DNA of 64,000 nucleotides from Hybos culiciformis (taxonomy: Eukaryota > Arthropoda > Insecta > Diptera > Hybotidae). The translations under genes were made by a program, and so were the position numbers. The notes below the pieces were generated by a model. That model worked only from the letters and a program-made list of their open reading frames with translations, ran no database searches and was not told the origin of the DNA. The DNA lies in contig OZ023274.1 in assembly GCA_964007475.1 (NCBI GenBank), positions 56,753,851-56,817,850 of the forward strand. Direction: 5' to 3'. This document shows, piece after piece, positions 9,341 through 20,847 of the stretch (positions are counted from its first letter, which is position 1; every line of letters begins with the position of its first letter).

Positions 9341-10616
9341 GTCCCAAAAAAAAAACAAACAAAATTAAAAGAAAAGATATTTTTACGCACGTAGCAGTTT
9401 TTTTGTCTTAAAAAAACCAAAAAAAAAAAAAAATTTTGCAACAATCTCGGGAAAATAGAAACAGTTTTTAAAACTTTGTTTTTTTAAGGTTGTTTTTTGA
9501 TTATTATTTAAAAATTTCTATAATTGATGTTTATTTTGACTTCATTTTATTTTTAATAAAAATACCTTTTAAATATTCTTTTATTTCGAATAATTTTTGG
9601 GGAGCCGCGTAATTTTTTTTTTAGTTTAGGCAGCGCCGACATTAAAAAGTTTGAGAAGCCATGCATTAGAATTAAATTATATTAGGGATTAGGCAAAATG
9701 GAAATATGTATTCTTAAATTTTTAATAAATATAATATCTTTACCGTAATTTAAATTTTTTTTTTATTTAAAATTTGTAAGAGCCACGAACTCAATATAAT
9801 GGTTATTTGGGCTCTGAAATCTTTTTAGTAAATTAATTTTCTTATTCCTATAAAATATTTAAAATTATTTTATACAAAGTTTGATTACATAATTAATTTC
9901 TATTAATTTTTTAACAATATAATAATACTTCTTGGTTCCTGAGAAAAGAAAATAACAAATAAAAATTAAATTTTCTTTCTAGTTTTTATGTAACTATTTT
10001 TTTTGAAGTTTATACTTCTTAAGCTGCGTTGTATGTTATAATTGAGTAGGTGGTAAAAATTCATTTTCATTCGACATTCGAGTTCGAAAAAATCGACATG
10101 GTTTTTGACGTTTCAATACTCAAAAAAATTAGTGGTCCACTCAATAATCATTTGTCATTTATAAAAACAAAATAATTTGGCGCGAAAAATTTAAATTCAA
10201 ATTATTTTTTAAAAATCTTTCGTTTACAAATTATTTAAAACTAAATTTTTTTTTTCAAATAGCTGAAAGTAGTTTCGGTGAAATTAAGATTACCTGACGA
10301 AAAATTTTTGGGCAGGAAGCTACGGTTAGATAGTATCTGCTCAAAATACACAAAATTTTTTTTTTCCAAAATAGGTAGCTCCGGTGAAATTAAGATTACC
10401 TGCCGAAAAATTTTTGGGCAGGGAGCTTGGTTAGGTCGTGCCGGCTTAAAATATAAATTTTTTTTTTTTTTTTCAAAATAAGTAGCTCCGTTTAAATTAA
10501 ATTAACTGACGAAAAATTTTTGGGTAGGGAACTATGGTTATTGTTGTCCCGGCTTAAAATATAAAAAAAAAAATTTCAAAATAGGTAGCTAGAGTGAAAT
10601 AAAGATTACTTGCCGA

Positions 10617-10965
10617 AGTGCTGAAGGCCTGAAGTGAGCCCCGAAGTGAGGGCGGAAGTGTGGGCGGAAGGGTGGTCGGAAGGGCGGGCGAAAGTGTGGG
10701 CGGAAGGTTGGTCGGAAGGGCGGGCGGAAGGGAGTACGGAAGGGTGGCATAAAGCAGGGCGGAACGTAGGGCGGAATTGCGGGCGGAAGTGATGGCGGAA
10801 ATGAGGTGGAAGTTGTTGGCTGAAGTGTTGGCGGAAGTGTTGGCGGAAGTGAGGGCGGAAGTGATGGCGGAAGTGAGAGCGGAAGTGAGTGCGGAAGTGA
10901 GGCCGGAAGTGAGGGCGAAAATCAGGGCCGAACTGAGGACGGAAGTGAGGGTGGAATTACATGTC
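10617..10965 (+). repeat. 12-bp GC-rich minisatellite (GTGAGGGCGGAA units)
   Basis: Around 29 degenerate units of GTGAGGGCGGAA sit inside the structured repeat. Early units are diverged (GTGTGGGCGGAA, GGTGGTCGGAA) and later ones more regular. The GC content contrasts strongly with the surrounding DNA. Confidence 0.9.
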
Positions 10966-11103
10966 GGTTAGGGTCTTACCTGCTCAAAATATGCAAAAAA
11001 AAATGTTTTCAAAATCGGTAGCTCTGGTGAAATAATGATTACCTGACCAAAAGTTTTGGGAGCTACTGTTAGAGTCTTCCAGGCTCAAAATATGCAAAAA
11101 AAA

Positions 11104-11352
11104 ACACACGAAGCAGTCATAGAACTGCCGATAGAAGTTAATACTTAGATGATTTAAACTATGAAATAACAGTGGATACAAATGATGGGCTGCTCAGTAC
11201 AAATTGTAAATTAAAATAAATATCATTTTTCTATTGTTATTTTTATTTTAATTTACATTTTGTACTGATCATCATTTGTAGCCACTGTTATTTCATAATT
11301 TAAATCTTTTAAGTATTAACTTCTGTCGGCAGTTCTATGACTGCTTCGTGAG
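11104..11352 (+). repeat. Long terminal hairpin of the structured repeat
   Basis: The left arm starts ACACACGAAGCAGTCATAGA and runs to about 11218. The right arm, from about 11240, is its reverse complement and ends CTATGACTGCTTCGTG. Arms are roughly 110 bp with few mismatches and a loop of about 20 bases. The same hairpin ends the copies at 21606, 31211 and 47290. Confidence 0.9.
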
Positions 11353-11689
11353 TTTTTTTTTGTCAAGAACATAAATATTTTACGCTTTATTCTTATTTTG
11401 TTTTATTTATTTATTTATTTTTTACCTTAATATTTGAGATTTGACATTAATATTTATTATATTTATTATACAAATAGGAAAATATTTCGGATTTATTTTT
11501 TTTTGGCTATTTAATTTATATTTTTTAAATTTTGTTATATATTCCAATCTTTTTTATGAAACTTATTATTTTTAATAGTTTTTCTTACTGTAATAAGAAA
11601 GAATTAAATATATAAGGACGAGTTTTCAAATATATACATATATGTTTTACTGCAAGTTTTTCTTGTCACTGGTTACAATTACAAATTGG

Positions 11690-14500
11690 AGGGTTATTTT
11701 TGTAAATATATGATCATGAGTTAATGCTGTGTGTCCATGTCTCAATCTTGTTATAATTATTCTATCTTTTCTTTTTAGTTTATTTAAGTTTTTCCAAATG
11801 CTAAATATAATTTCTTTTAACTATTGCCATCTATAATTGCTATCTATAATTTCTTTTAACTTGTCGTTGTGTTCATATGCTCTCCATATTAGTTTGAATA
11901 TTTCTTTTATTTCTAAGTTGACAACACTTTGGAAATCTGTATAAATACAATTATATTCTTTATCGATAGGTAAAGTGATAGATTCTTTTGCCAGTTTATC
12001 GACTTTTTCGTTGCCACGTATATTTACATGAGACGGTACCCATATGAAAGCAATTGAGTTTTTGGATAAATATATATTGTGTTTTATTTTTTGAGATAAT
12101 GTGTGGACGGGAATTGGTTTTTTAATTGCAAGGAGAGCACTGAGTGAATCTGAAACTATAAATATATTTTTTTGAGAGAAATTTTTATTTACGTATTTTT
12201 ATTGATCGAGGCACTGATGGCATATAATTGGCCAGAAAATATACTGGTTTTTGTATTTGTTGAATTTGAAGTCACATCCAGTTTAATTTCCATGGAGGAA
12301 TCCGCCAGTATAGATTGTTTCGAAATTTTAACATTTTTTATTTATGTGTTCAAAAAAAATTTTTTCGAAAAATTTTTGGCTGGGTGTTTTCTTTTTTATC
12401 AGAAGTTAGTGTAAGGTTTATATTTATTGGATTTTCGCACCAAAAAAGATGTTGTAAGAGTTGTTGTGTTTCAATTTTTTGGTCTTTTATTATATATTTT
12501 TTTATTCTTACGTAAAAAGGTTGGATTCTTTCTTTTCCATTTACTAGGCTTTTATAAGTGTTTTGGTCTCTAAAATGGCTGGTCAGAAGATGATTATTAA
12601 ACGAAAAAATTGTTAATCCGTAAAGTATAGCTTGTTTTTGTCGTCTTAGTCCTAGAGATAATAAGCTTGTAATAAGAGAAGTTCTACGTGTTCCTGTTGC
12701 AATCCTGTGTATAAAATAGAGTCTAGAGAGTTCAAAATTTTTAGTAAGGTTTTGTAATCTGATCCATAATAAGAATTAGTGATTCGCTTGGCCAAATAGT
12801 TTGATCTCAAACTATTTGTACTCAAACTATTTGTACTCAAACTATTTGTATATTTTTAGCGAAAAAAAAGTGTTCAAAATTTTTTTTTGGAAAACAACCG
12901 AGTTCGGTTGTCTTTCAACACTTTTTTTCGTTCAAACTATTTGTTCAAAACAAGTCAAAGAAAAAAAAAACACAAAAAATTAATTGTTATTAAAGGGTAT
13001 GCTGAATAATTTTAACACGAACTTCCTTAAAATTTACTAAAATAATTGTTCAAAACTTAAGAAAATTTCCAAAAAAAAAAAAAAAATTACATGATACAAA
13101 TTAAATATTTTTTTTTGTATATCATATAAAATAAAAAGTTCAAATAGTTTGACTTTTTTTTATCAAGCTTCAAATAGTTTGAACCCTTACAACTTGTTTG
13201 ATTTTTTGGTTTTAACTTTTTCAAACTATTTGATTCAAAAAGCTCAAATAATTTTCAAACCATTCAAGAAAACTATATTTCCTTATCAACACTGGTTATA
13301 TGAACTAAAAATAATAGAACTGAAAGGACAGATCCTTGCAAAATTCCGTTTTCAATTGTTTCCGATATTTCATTTGCAGCAGAAACTTCTATTTTTCTTT
13401 CCTTTAACAAAATTATAGACTAAAACCAATAAATTCCCTGTTATTCCAATTTTTTTTAATTTCTATATTACCCCTCTTTTAGAATTCCTATCATAGGCTT
13501 TTTCGATATCGAAAAAGATAGATAGTGTAAATTGACCTTTTGAAAATCCATTCATTATTTCACTCTCGAAATAAGATAGATTATCTAACGTATAGATATT
13601 TTTTTTGAAAACCTGATTGATAGTCAGATATAATATTTTTTTTTCCAGGAAAGTCTTTTACATATCATTCTTTCTAAAAGTTTACACAGACAACTTTTTA
13701 AAGATATTGGCCTGTAATTATTGACATTAGTGAAAGTTTTCCCTGGTTTTAGTATTGGGATTAAAGTAGCTTTTCTCCATCAATCTGGAAAGATACCCTT
13801 TTCGCAGATTTTGTTATATAAATCTAAAAGAATTATTTCGCAGATTTTGTTATATAAATCTAAAAGAATTATTCTGACACATTTATTTAAGTTTTTTAAC
13901 ATATCATAATGAATTTGGTCTGGCCCTGGTGAAATTCTTTTACATTCATTCAGGCAGTTTTCCATTTCATTAAGCGAAAAACGTATGTTATAATTTTCAG
14001 CTGAAGATAAGTTTAGATTTAAAGGAGATTTTTCAAGCTTATTTTTATATTGCACAAATTTTTCATCATATTTGTTAGTACTAGATATTTTGAGATATTG
14101 TTTCAAAATTTTTAAACATATTTCTTTTTTATCAGTAATTATTTCATTACTAGAGCAGTTATTTCTTTTCTAGATTTTTTGCCATTTATTGATTTTATTT
14201 TCTTAAAAACTTCTGTTGGTCTTGTATTAACGTTAATAGAAGATACGAAATTTTCCCAGCTTTTCTTTTTTTTTTGCCTTATAGATTTCGAGCTTCATAT
14301 TTTGCACGAATAAATTTTTTGTAGTCCTCTATTTTCATTGTATTTTTATATTTTTTTAGATTTTTTTTTCTTTTTTTAATTAGGATTCTAATATCATGGT
14401 CCCACCAAGAAACCGTTTTTTTAAAAGAGGATCCTTTATTTATTGGTATCGATTTCCTGGCAGCATTTATAATAGTGGAGGTTGTTGTGTATTGTCATAA
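11690..14500 (-). pseudogene. I-type LINE relic: endonuclease/RT pieces and RNase H
   Basis: On the minus strand, 14106-13730 reads a reverse transcriptase N-terminal region (SPGPDQIHYDMLKNL, then WWRKATLIPILKPGK and NNYRPISLKSCLCKLLE). 13500-12540 holds broken later RT pieces. 12300-11880 reads an RNase H domain (VSDSLSALLAIKKPIP, IWVPSHVNIRGNEKVDKLAK). An RNase H after RT fits the I group of non-LTR retrotransposons, which copy themselves by target-primed reverse transcription. The frames are full of stops and indels. Confidence 0.75.
13801..13872 (+). repeat. 36-bp perfect tandem duplication in the LINE RT region
   Basis: The 36 bases from 13801 (TTCGCAGATTTTGTTATATA...) are repeated directly at 13837-13872 without a mismatch. 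Because 36 is a multiple of three, the minus-strand frame gains a repeated 12-residue block (IILLDLYNKICE twice) and stays open. Confidence 0.9.
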
Positions 14501-14941
14501 ATGAACACACCTTTAAACTACACCGCAGTATTACAACAATTCAGCAATTGCTTGCAGCTGTCAAATTGTCTTATACAGATTCTCACAGCTGTTATAAATA
14601 TCAAATCAAGAAAGTCATCACTACTCACAATTCATCAGATCATCAATCAAGTTAAATTAAATATTTTTAAAATTTAAATTAAAGTTTTAAAATAAAAAAC
14701 AATAGTCTTTTTTTATAACAAAAAACGGCATCTCTTCTTCAACTCCTTAGAGGTCATCAAGACAAAACAGAGGTTATTTCTACTGTGTATTTATTAATAT
14801 TACTTTGTGTTATTTCATAATCTGATTTTTTTTAGCTATTTTTTTTTAGATATTTTACCGAATATAATCCCAATTTGCTTTTTTTATTGACCATGTACTT
14901 CTAGATTTGGGAGGTCAGTTTGTAGGATATGCAGTTATAAT
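14500..14941. other. Spacer with a possible solo LTR
   Basis: No gene. The stretch from about 14484 (TGTTGTGTATTGTC) to about 14722 (TTTTATAACA) begins TG and ends CA and contains TATAAATA (about 14605), so it could be a solo LTR. I see no convincing flanking duplication or primer site, so the call is weak. Confidence 0.25.
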
Positions 14942-15610
14942 CAGGGATCGTATTTAAGAGTTATATTAATTTTTGAAAATATAAATATAAATATTTATAT
15001 TTACTTTCTAAAAATAAAAATATATATTTATTTATATATTTATTTTTATATTTTAAAAATAAATATAACCAGAAACATCTGTAAGAATTAACAGAACTGT
15101 AATACAAAACAATATTAAAAATTGTTTCAACCACCTTGGTGTCAATATTGAGGACAGGAATAGTTAACATATTAAAATTAAAAACCGCATTTAACTTTTT
15201 ATTTCTAAAAATATAAAAATTAATATAAAACAAAATAAATATATATTTATTTTTCATAAATATTAATTTAAAATTATTGTCTTGAAATAATAATTTCGAA
15301 TTTTTATTTTTGTTCTTAATTTAATTTTTTTTTTCCTTTTTTTTTAGGCGAAATAAATAATAAATAAATAAATAAATGTTTATATATATTTTTTATGTAA
15401 TTTTTATATAAAAGCGACTGAAAAGTGTCATATATATAAAAAATAGTTTCGTAGCCCCATACAGATTTACAAACCCATGCACACAAAAAAATTGTGATTG
15501 TGAGTTTTTAATAGCTATGAAAATGAAAACGGTTGTAAGTTTTAAAAAGAGAAATACGGGCGCAGAAGTGTATAAAATTATTAGTGTTTTAGGTGAACAA
15601 TTACTCGTAT

Positions 15611-16557
15611 ATGGCGCAAAATCACCAAGGTGGTAAATTCCAGTTGGAATCGATTAAATCATAGAATATAATAGTTTTTTATAAATAATGCGTCATAAGT
15701 AATCCAAACCAACTTGCTTAATCGCCACATCAAAATATTTTTTTTTAATTTATTAATTAAATATATTTTTTTTTCACAAATTACCCTCAAAACGTCATTC
15801 CGGGAACGTGTCCCAAGTCAACATTCACTGACAACATCAATTAAAATACGTATTAAAAAATAATTTTAATGCTCTGAAAGTACTTTTTAACTCAGTTAAT
15901 ATTATAATGAAATGATATTCATAAGTCTTTTAGTATTTACAATATTATATTTTCCGAAAATTTAACTCAAAGTCTGGCGCAAGTTTTCGCGTCATTCCGG
16001 GAACGCCTTCATTTTTTTAAAATATCTTATTTCAGAAAAGTGCTAAAGATAGCGCCACTCGGTAATTCTTTAGAGCACCTAAGGGGAAATAAATGCCTGA
16101 TTTGTTTTTTATTAAAATGTGAGAACTGTAAGAGGTAAGTGCGTTTTTGTATCGAATTTTTGTAGCGTACCATAATTCACCGTCACTCCGGGAACGCCAA
16201 TAATTCTAAGAAAAAAAAAAGTAAATGACTTTAAATATATTAATTCTCAAACATTATTAGGACCTTTTGCAATATTAATCTTAATAACGGATGTTTTTGA
16301 GGTTATTCTATGTTTTTTATGCAATTCTATACGAAAACGTCATTCCGGGAACGCGTCATGTCCGGGAACGTTTATATATAAATATTGTTTAATTCATGTA
16401 ATAATCCATTTTCAGCTCTGCCTGCTCAGATATTACTTAAAGATAATATAATTAATAAATAGGACTAGTTTTGGAAGTGAAAATAAAAAATTTTTTTTAG
16501 AAATTTTTTGTAGAATTTCAGACCCGGAATTTACCACCTTGGTGATTTTGCGCCATA
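15611..16557. mobile_element. 947-bp TA-flanked inverted-repeat element nested in the hAT-like element
   Basis: The ends share GTATATGGCGCAAAATCACC and the following AAGGTGGTAAATTCC in opposite orientations (15608-15642 and 16526-16560), a near-perfect terminal repeat of about 34 bp. Flanking TA dinucleotides at 15609-15610 and 16558-16559 fit a TA target. The interior has no protein frame but carries five copies of a CGTCATTCCGGGAACG-like motif, all on the plus strand. Confidence 0.75.
15798..16368 (+). repeat. Five dispersed TTCCGGGAA-type motifs
   Basis: Copies lie at 15798, 15995 and 16343 (exact TTCCGGGAA), 16186 (CTCCGGGAA) and 16360 (GTCCGGGAA). Most are preceded by CGTCA and followed by CG. 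They stand out in AT-rich DNA and may be binding sites for the element's transposase or a host factor. The core fits the TTCN3GAA consensus known for STAT proteins, which may be chance. Confidence 0.6.
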
Positions 16558-17005
16558 TACATATCAAGAAATTTGAATTTTTTTTTTTTTGTACTTATTG
16601 CATATCCATATTAGAAATTAAAAAGTTTGGTTATTAAATCAGCTGTTCTGTTTGTTTTTAAATTTCTATGGATTTATTGAATTTTCAAAATCGAATTCTA
16701 CAATCATTATTGGATTAAATTTAATCAAATAAAAAAATTTGATGCCGGAACCAAAACTAAGTTCAATATTTGTTAACAAAATATGAATTACGATCTTAAA
16801 TTTTATTTTTGACTTCGACAAAACAAAAGCTTTCATTTTGTTGATAATAAAGCTACAGATTTCAGTTTTTCTGTTTGAATCTGCTAAAAATATTTATTTT
16901 TAACATTAGAAAATAAATATTTATTTAAAGTTTTATATTTATTTCAAAAAATAAGTATATATTTTTATAAATATCCGAATAAATATATAGATATTACGAT
17001 CCCTG

Positions 17006-17560
17006 GCCACAACCATAAGTTGATTTCGGCAACCATCAAATTTCTATTGTAGCATTTTACTATTACGGTAATAGATCTCTTCTCTCAGTGTAGATACTAA
17101 ATTTTTCCCCTATAACTGCAATATACGCGTTCGGCGTTCATCAAAATATAAAGCGAAAATCGTATAGTCTCAAATAATGTTACCGATTTTGGTGTAATAT
17201 ACCAATTGATAAATGTAGAGGTCAATCCAACGACAATGCTGCAAATATCGCGTAAATATTAGGGTCTGCAAGCGCATATAAAGCAACATAGTCCAACGCG
17301 CTTTACTAACCATGTATGAGCCATTCTTTAAATTTTGTAATTTAATTATTTTTTGATAATTGAGTTTATAGAAATAATATTTAAATGAAATTGAATTGTT
17401 TTTCATTAAATTTTAATTAATATTGTTTTATTTTATTTTAATTTAGAGAGTAGGGGCCCAATTTTTTTTCAGCGCCAGGGGCCCCGATACCGTTAAAAAC
17501 GCCTTTGTATATCAAAAACAATAAAGCAAATTTTTGAAAGCTCAAAATTTTGCGAGACAT
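17006..17560. other. Spacer without a recognised gene
   Basis: No supported gene. A short GC-rich phrase, CAGCGCCAGGGGCCCCGATA (about 17470-17490), looks like part of a hAT-type end but has no partner that I could find. Confidence 0.4.
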
Positions 17561-17564
17561 ATAT

Positions 17565-18720
17565 TAATTTCAATGTGTCACGTATTTGTCAAGAAGAAAT
17601 TTATAAATATTCTTGTTGTGGTAAAGTTATACAAAACTTCAAAAACCGATCTTTAGTCTTAGTTCAACTGTATTACGATGATTTTGAAATTGCGACAGTA
17701 CTGGGTAGCAAAACTTTAATTCACACAAGGTTGGTGCAATTTATTTCACAATTGTCAATAATTCACCTGAACTTAAATCAAAACATCATCATATTTTTTT
17801 AGTGTCATTATTTTATGTCAATGATCTACGCGGTTATTTCGATTTAAATAGTGTTTAAGGCCAGTAATCGAAGATGTAAAATTTCTCGAAAACAAAGGGA
17901 TCTTCATCGACAACTATGGAACTATTTATGCAACTATATTCAGTTTTTCTCATGACAATTTAGCGGCTATCGATATGCTAGGTATGACAAAATGTTTCTC
18001 TTCTGGAACGTTTTGCAGAATTTGTACAATAAATAGAGAGCGTTCAAAACTTTCTGCTAAGGAAGATGAAACTCTTCTTAGAAATGAAAATTCGTATTAA
18101 TACAATGAAAAACATAAGTGTTCATTTTATGCATGATGGGCTTGAAGGATTCGTTACTTAAGGATTAAAATATATGCTTGAGTTTTTTTTAAAAGAAAAA
18201 TATTTTGCCTCAATTGATAAGCTAAATAAATGAAACTGTTTCATCGTTCATATTTAATTACATTCTGAAAAAACAAACCATCCTCAATAAACTTCGATAG
18301 AAGTAATTTAGGTCAGAATGCAATTCAAATTTTGTGTTTAGCCATCGCATTTCACTTTTATTTTTGACCGCTTTTACAATGAAAAAGATGACATGCATTG
18401 GCAGTGCTTTTTTTTCGCTTTTTAGAATTTTAAAGATTATTTTATCATTCGAAATTATTGAAAGTGATATAAAAAATCTGTAAATGGAAATTTCTGTCCA
18501 TCTTGACGGAATCATAAATATTTTTGACAAAAATTTAACACCGAAACAGCATTTTCTAACTCACTATCTAAGAGTGATTAGAGATATGGGTCGTTATTCA
18601 TTTGTGCGCCATGAGATACGAATCTAAACACAGATACTTTACTAAAAGCTTAAATCAAAATTTCATAAATGTTTGCAAAACCCTAGCATATGGTGTCAAG
18701 AATGTGAATGAGAGGCAATT
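17565..18720 (+). pseudogene. Degraded transposon-like gene of an uncharacterised family
   Basis: Several frames read pieces of one protein in order: VQLYYDDFEIATVLGSKTLI (from 17665), an ENKGIFIDNYGTIYAT region with HDNLAAIDMLG and FCRIC (17880-18040), an INFDRSNLGQNAIQILC segment (18290-18335), then HYLRVIRDMGRYSFVR and MRYESKHRYFTKS (18560-18650). I recall this domain order from multicopy proteins in insects and fish that look like transposon products, but the family has no function I can state. Many stops and frameshifts; clearly dead. Confidence 0.55.
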
Positions 18721-18739
18721 GGATCTTGTTTTTCAACTG

Positions 18740-19802
18740 ATCCTGAAAACATGTATGTTCAACCTGCGACAAATGCAGTTGTTGGCACTGATAAACACCA
18801 TCCTCCCTTGTGTGTCTCTTTTTCGATAGACCATTCTTTGCAGCCTGAATATAGTAATGCATATCGTTATAACTGTAATAAAGCCAATTTTGAACTTTTA
18901 AATTATTATTTGTACTCTGTCGATTTTCAGTCTTGTTTACATTTGTCGAATTTCGTTGATGGCGTTAACATTTTTTATAGCTTTATTTACTATTTCTTTT
19001 CTCTCTCAGTACCTTTGATACGAGTCAGTAATGAATCAAGGGCGCCTCCGTGGTACGATCGACCATTCAGAGCTTTGAAGTCTAAGAAAAATAGGGCCTG
19101 GTCTAAATATATTTGCACGCGTGACGAACGCGATTATTCTATTTTCGTTCGCCTTTTTACAACGATTATGTCAGTACAATGAGTTCCGAATTGGTATCCA
19201 CCCCAAAAAAATTTTGGCGATTTGTGAACATCAAGCGTAAGACCGACGATCTCCCAGCATCGTTAAACTATAATGAAGACTGTTCTAATAACTCCGATGT
19301 TATTTCAAACTTTTTCGCAAATTTCTTTGCAGAATCTTACAAGAATGCTGCAGCATTTGAGCCCGACAGCGAATACTTCGATTATCTTCATTCATTTCCC
19401 AGAATTACTTTCTCAAGTATACAAATTAGTGAAGAGGAAATACTTACAACGATTAATAAATTAAAGGATGAATCTTCGCCGGGACCAAATGGCATACCTG
19501 CGCTTGTCTTTAAAAAAATGTTGACAACCCCTGTCTTACCTCATTTCAGTTATATTTAATAAGTCGTTGACTTTGGCTCATTTTCCTGATATATGGAAAA
19601 CCTCTTTCATTAAACCAATTCATAAGACTGGTATTAAAAATAATGTCAAAAATTACAGACCTATTGCTAAGTTGTCTGCACTACCCAAATTATTTGAGCA
19701 AGTCATTTTTGAGCGATTTTATTTCCATTGCAAACCATTTTTGTCAGATTTCCAGCACGGTTTCGTTGCAGCAAGGTCTACTACCACTAGTGTGTTACTT
19801 TT
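18740..19802 (+). pseudogene. Jockey-type LINE fragment: endonuclease end and RT start
   Basis: The frames give the end of the endonuclease domain (TDKHHPPLCVSFSI), the linker (APPWYDRPFRALKSKKNRAW), and the start of reverse transcriptase: SSPGPNGIPALVFKKM, then FPDIWKTSFIKPIHK, NNVKNYRPIAKLSALPKLFE and FQHGFVAARSTTTS. RT copies LINE RNA at a nicked target. A frameshift at about 19550 and insertion of a hAT remnant at about 19803 end it before the catalytic YADD. Confidence 0.85.
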
Positions 19803-20485
19803 CCCGACAATTTTTGACTCCCGGGATTCGGGATTGGATAAAGTTGTTTCCCGGGAAATTCCCGGGTCCCGGGATTTTACTCGTATTAATTTCTGCAATA
19901 AAATTTTGTTGGTTGTTTAAAATGAGAACACAAATCAGATAAATTTTTATTTTTTATTTATTTAATTTTTTTTTTTTTTTTATAATTGAATTGTTGGTTT
20001 TTGGAGCAAAAATTTGACGAAGTAGAAAACACCCGTTCGCTCTCCGTAGATGTTGCTTGTATAGAATTAAGAGCATTAAATAATTTTTCTAAATTTGATA
20101 TCATCTTACCAGTTGCTTCAAACAACAACATTTCTTTCCTCAATATTTGGTTGAAGTTCAAACTAGTAATAGTTGGAGTAGGTACACAATTTTTTTTTGA
20201 TTCTTTAATTGATATTTTTAATTTTCTTTTTAATTCTACTTCTGTCTCTGTAATCGAAATCGATTTCGATATAATATCGCTGGTAATAACAATTACATTT
20301 TGATCATCATCGAAAAAAGGCACATACTTATGGGTATAAAAAATGTAACTAAAGGGATTGTCAATTTGTTTTTTATAAGAAAGTAGTAGATTTAGCTTGC
20401 AGTTGTCAGATGTCAATAAAAATTATCACAACGAAAATCCCAGGAAAAAATTTCTAAATTCCCGGGATTCGGGAAATGTAAAACT
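19803..20485 (-). pseudogene. hAT transposase remnant inserted in the LINE
   Basis: Both ends carry CCCGGGATTCGGGA-like GC-rich sequence (19822-19877 and 20458-20478) in an AT-rich setting. The minus-strand frame 20416-19958 ends with LFNALNSIQATSTESERVFS, the hAT C-terminal dimerisation signature, here followed by lysine codons from a poly(T) run. The N-terminus, zinc finger and catalytic domain are absent. The exact target duplication could not be found. Confidence 0.65.
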
Positions 20486-20489
20486 ACAT

Positions 20490-20847
20490 GCTTTTTCATG
20501 AAAATTTTTATTCAGATCAAAGCAACTTGTTTAATTTTTTTTAGTACTTTTTCTCACAAATATTTATGAAATATTATATTTTTTTCTTAGTTGGCGGTTT
20601 AAAACTCGTACTTAATAACAAATTTAGTTAATATATATTATAATCTACTATTATTGAGGGACATTATTTTTGAAGTTAATACGTCTTGTATGAGAATAAG
20701 AATACTCAAAATACGATCGAGACTTGAATTTGAAAAATATGTTATAAAATATATATTATACAAAAAATATATTATAAATATTATAAAAAACTGAGTGGTT
20801 ATTTATTATAATTTTTTATTAGATTTTATTAAATTCTATTATGCATT
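20490..20847. other. AT-rich spacer
   Basis: No gene seen. Repeated ATATATTATA phrases at 20740-20800. Confidence 0.5.

Larger units (their letters stand above)
8081..9662. mobile_element. hAT-type nonautonomous element, copy 2, interrupted
   Basis: The left end CAGTATTTCTCAAACT is at 8081 and the matching right end AAGTTTGAGAAGCCATG near 9662. The two halves are separated by about 1 kb (8345-9335) holding a structured repeat and a second RING-fragment copy. The right half (9335-9662) matches 5925-6250. Confidence 0.55.
10010..11356 (+). mobile_element. Structured repeat family, most complete plus-strand copy
   Basis: Parts in order: left end GCTGCGTTGTATGTTATAAT (about 10022), GGCGCGAAAAATTTAAATTC, four subrepeats of about 90 bp (GAAATTAAGATTACCTG, TTTTTGGGCAGG, CTACGGTTAG), a GC-rich 12-bp minisatellite (10617-10965), one or two more subrepeats, and a long terminal hairpin (11104-11352) ending in a T run. 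No protein is encoded. The layout recalls Helentron/DINE elements (left end, internal tandem repeats, 3' stem-loop), but no replication/helicase gene or canonical terminus is visible. Confidence 0.6.
14942..17005. mobile_element. hAT-like element with AT-rich subterminal repeats
   Basis: The terminal repeats CAGGGATCGTA (14942) and TACGATCCCTG (ending 17005) are exact inverses. Inside each end are ATAAATATTTATA-rich blocks (14985-15070 and 16890-16990) resembling the repeated subterminal motifs of hAT elements. The flanking octamers do not match. No transposase is visible. The interior is interrupted by the element at 15611-16557. Confidence 0.55.

Noticed and set aside
10777..10971. Plus-strand frame of repeated AEVR residues
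   Set aside because: It is the same minisatellite artefact as at 47690, in a copy of the structured repeat.
14484..14722. Solo LTR
   Set aside because: It has TG...CA ends and TATAAATA but no flanking duplication and no convincing primer site, so it was kept only as a remark in the spacer.
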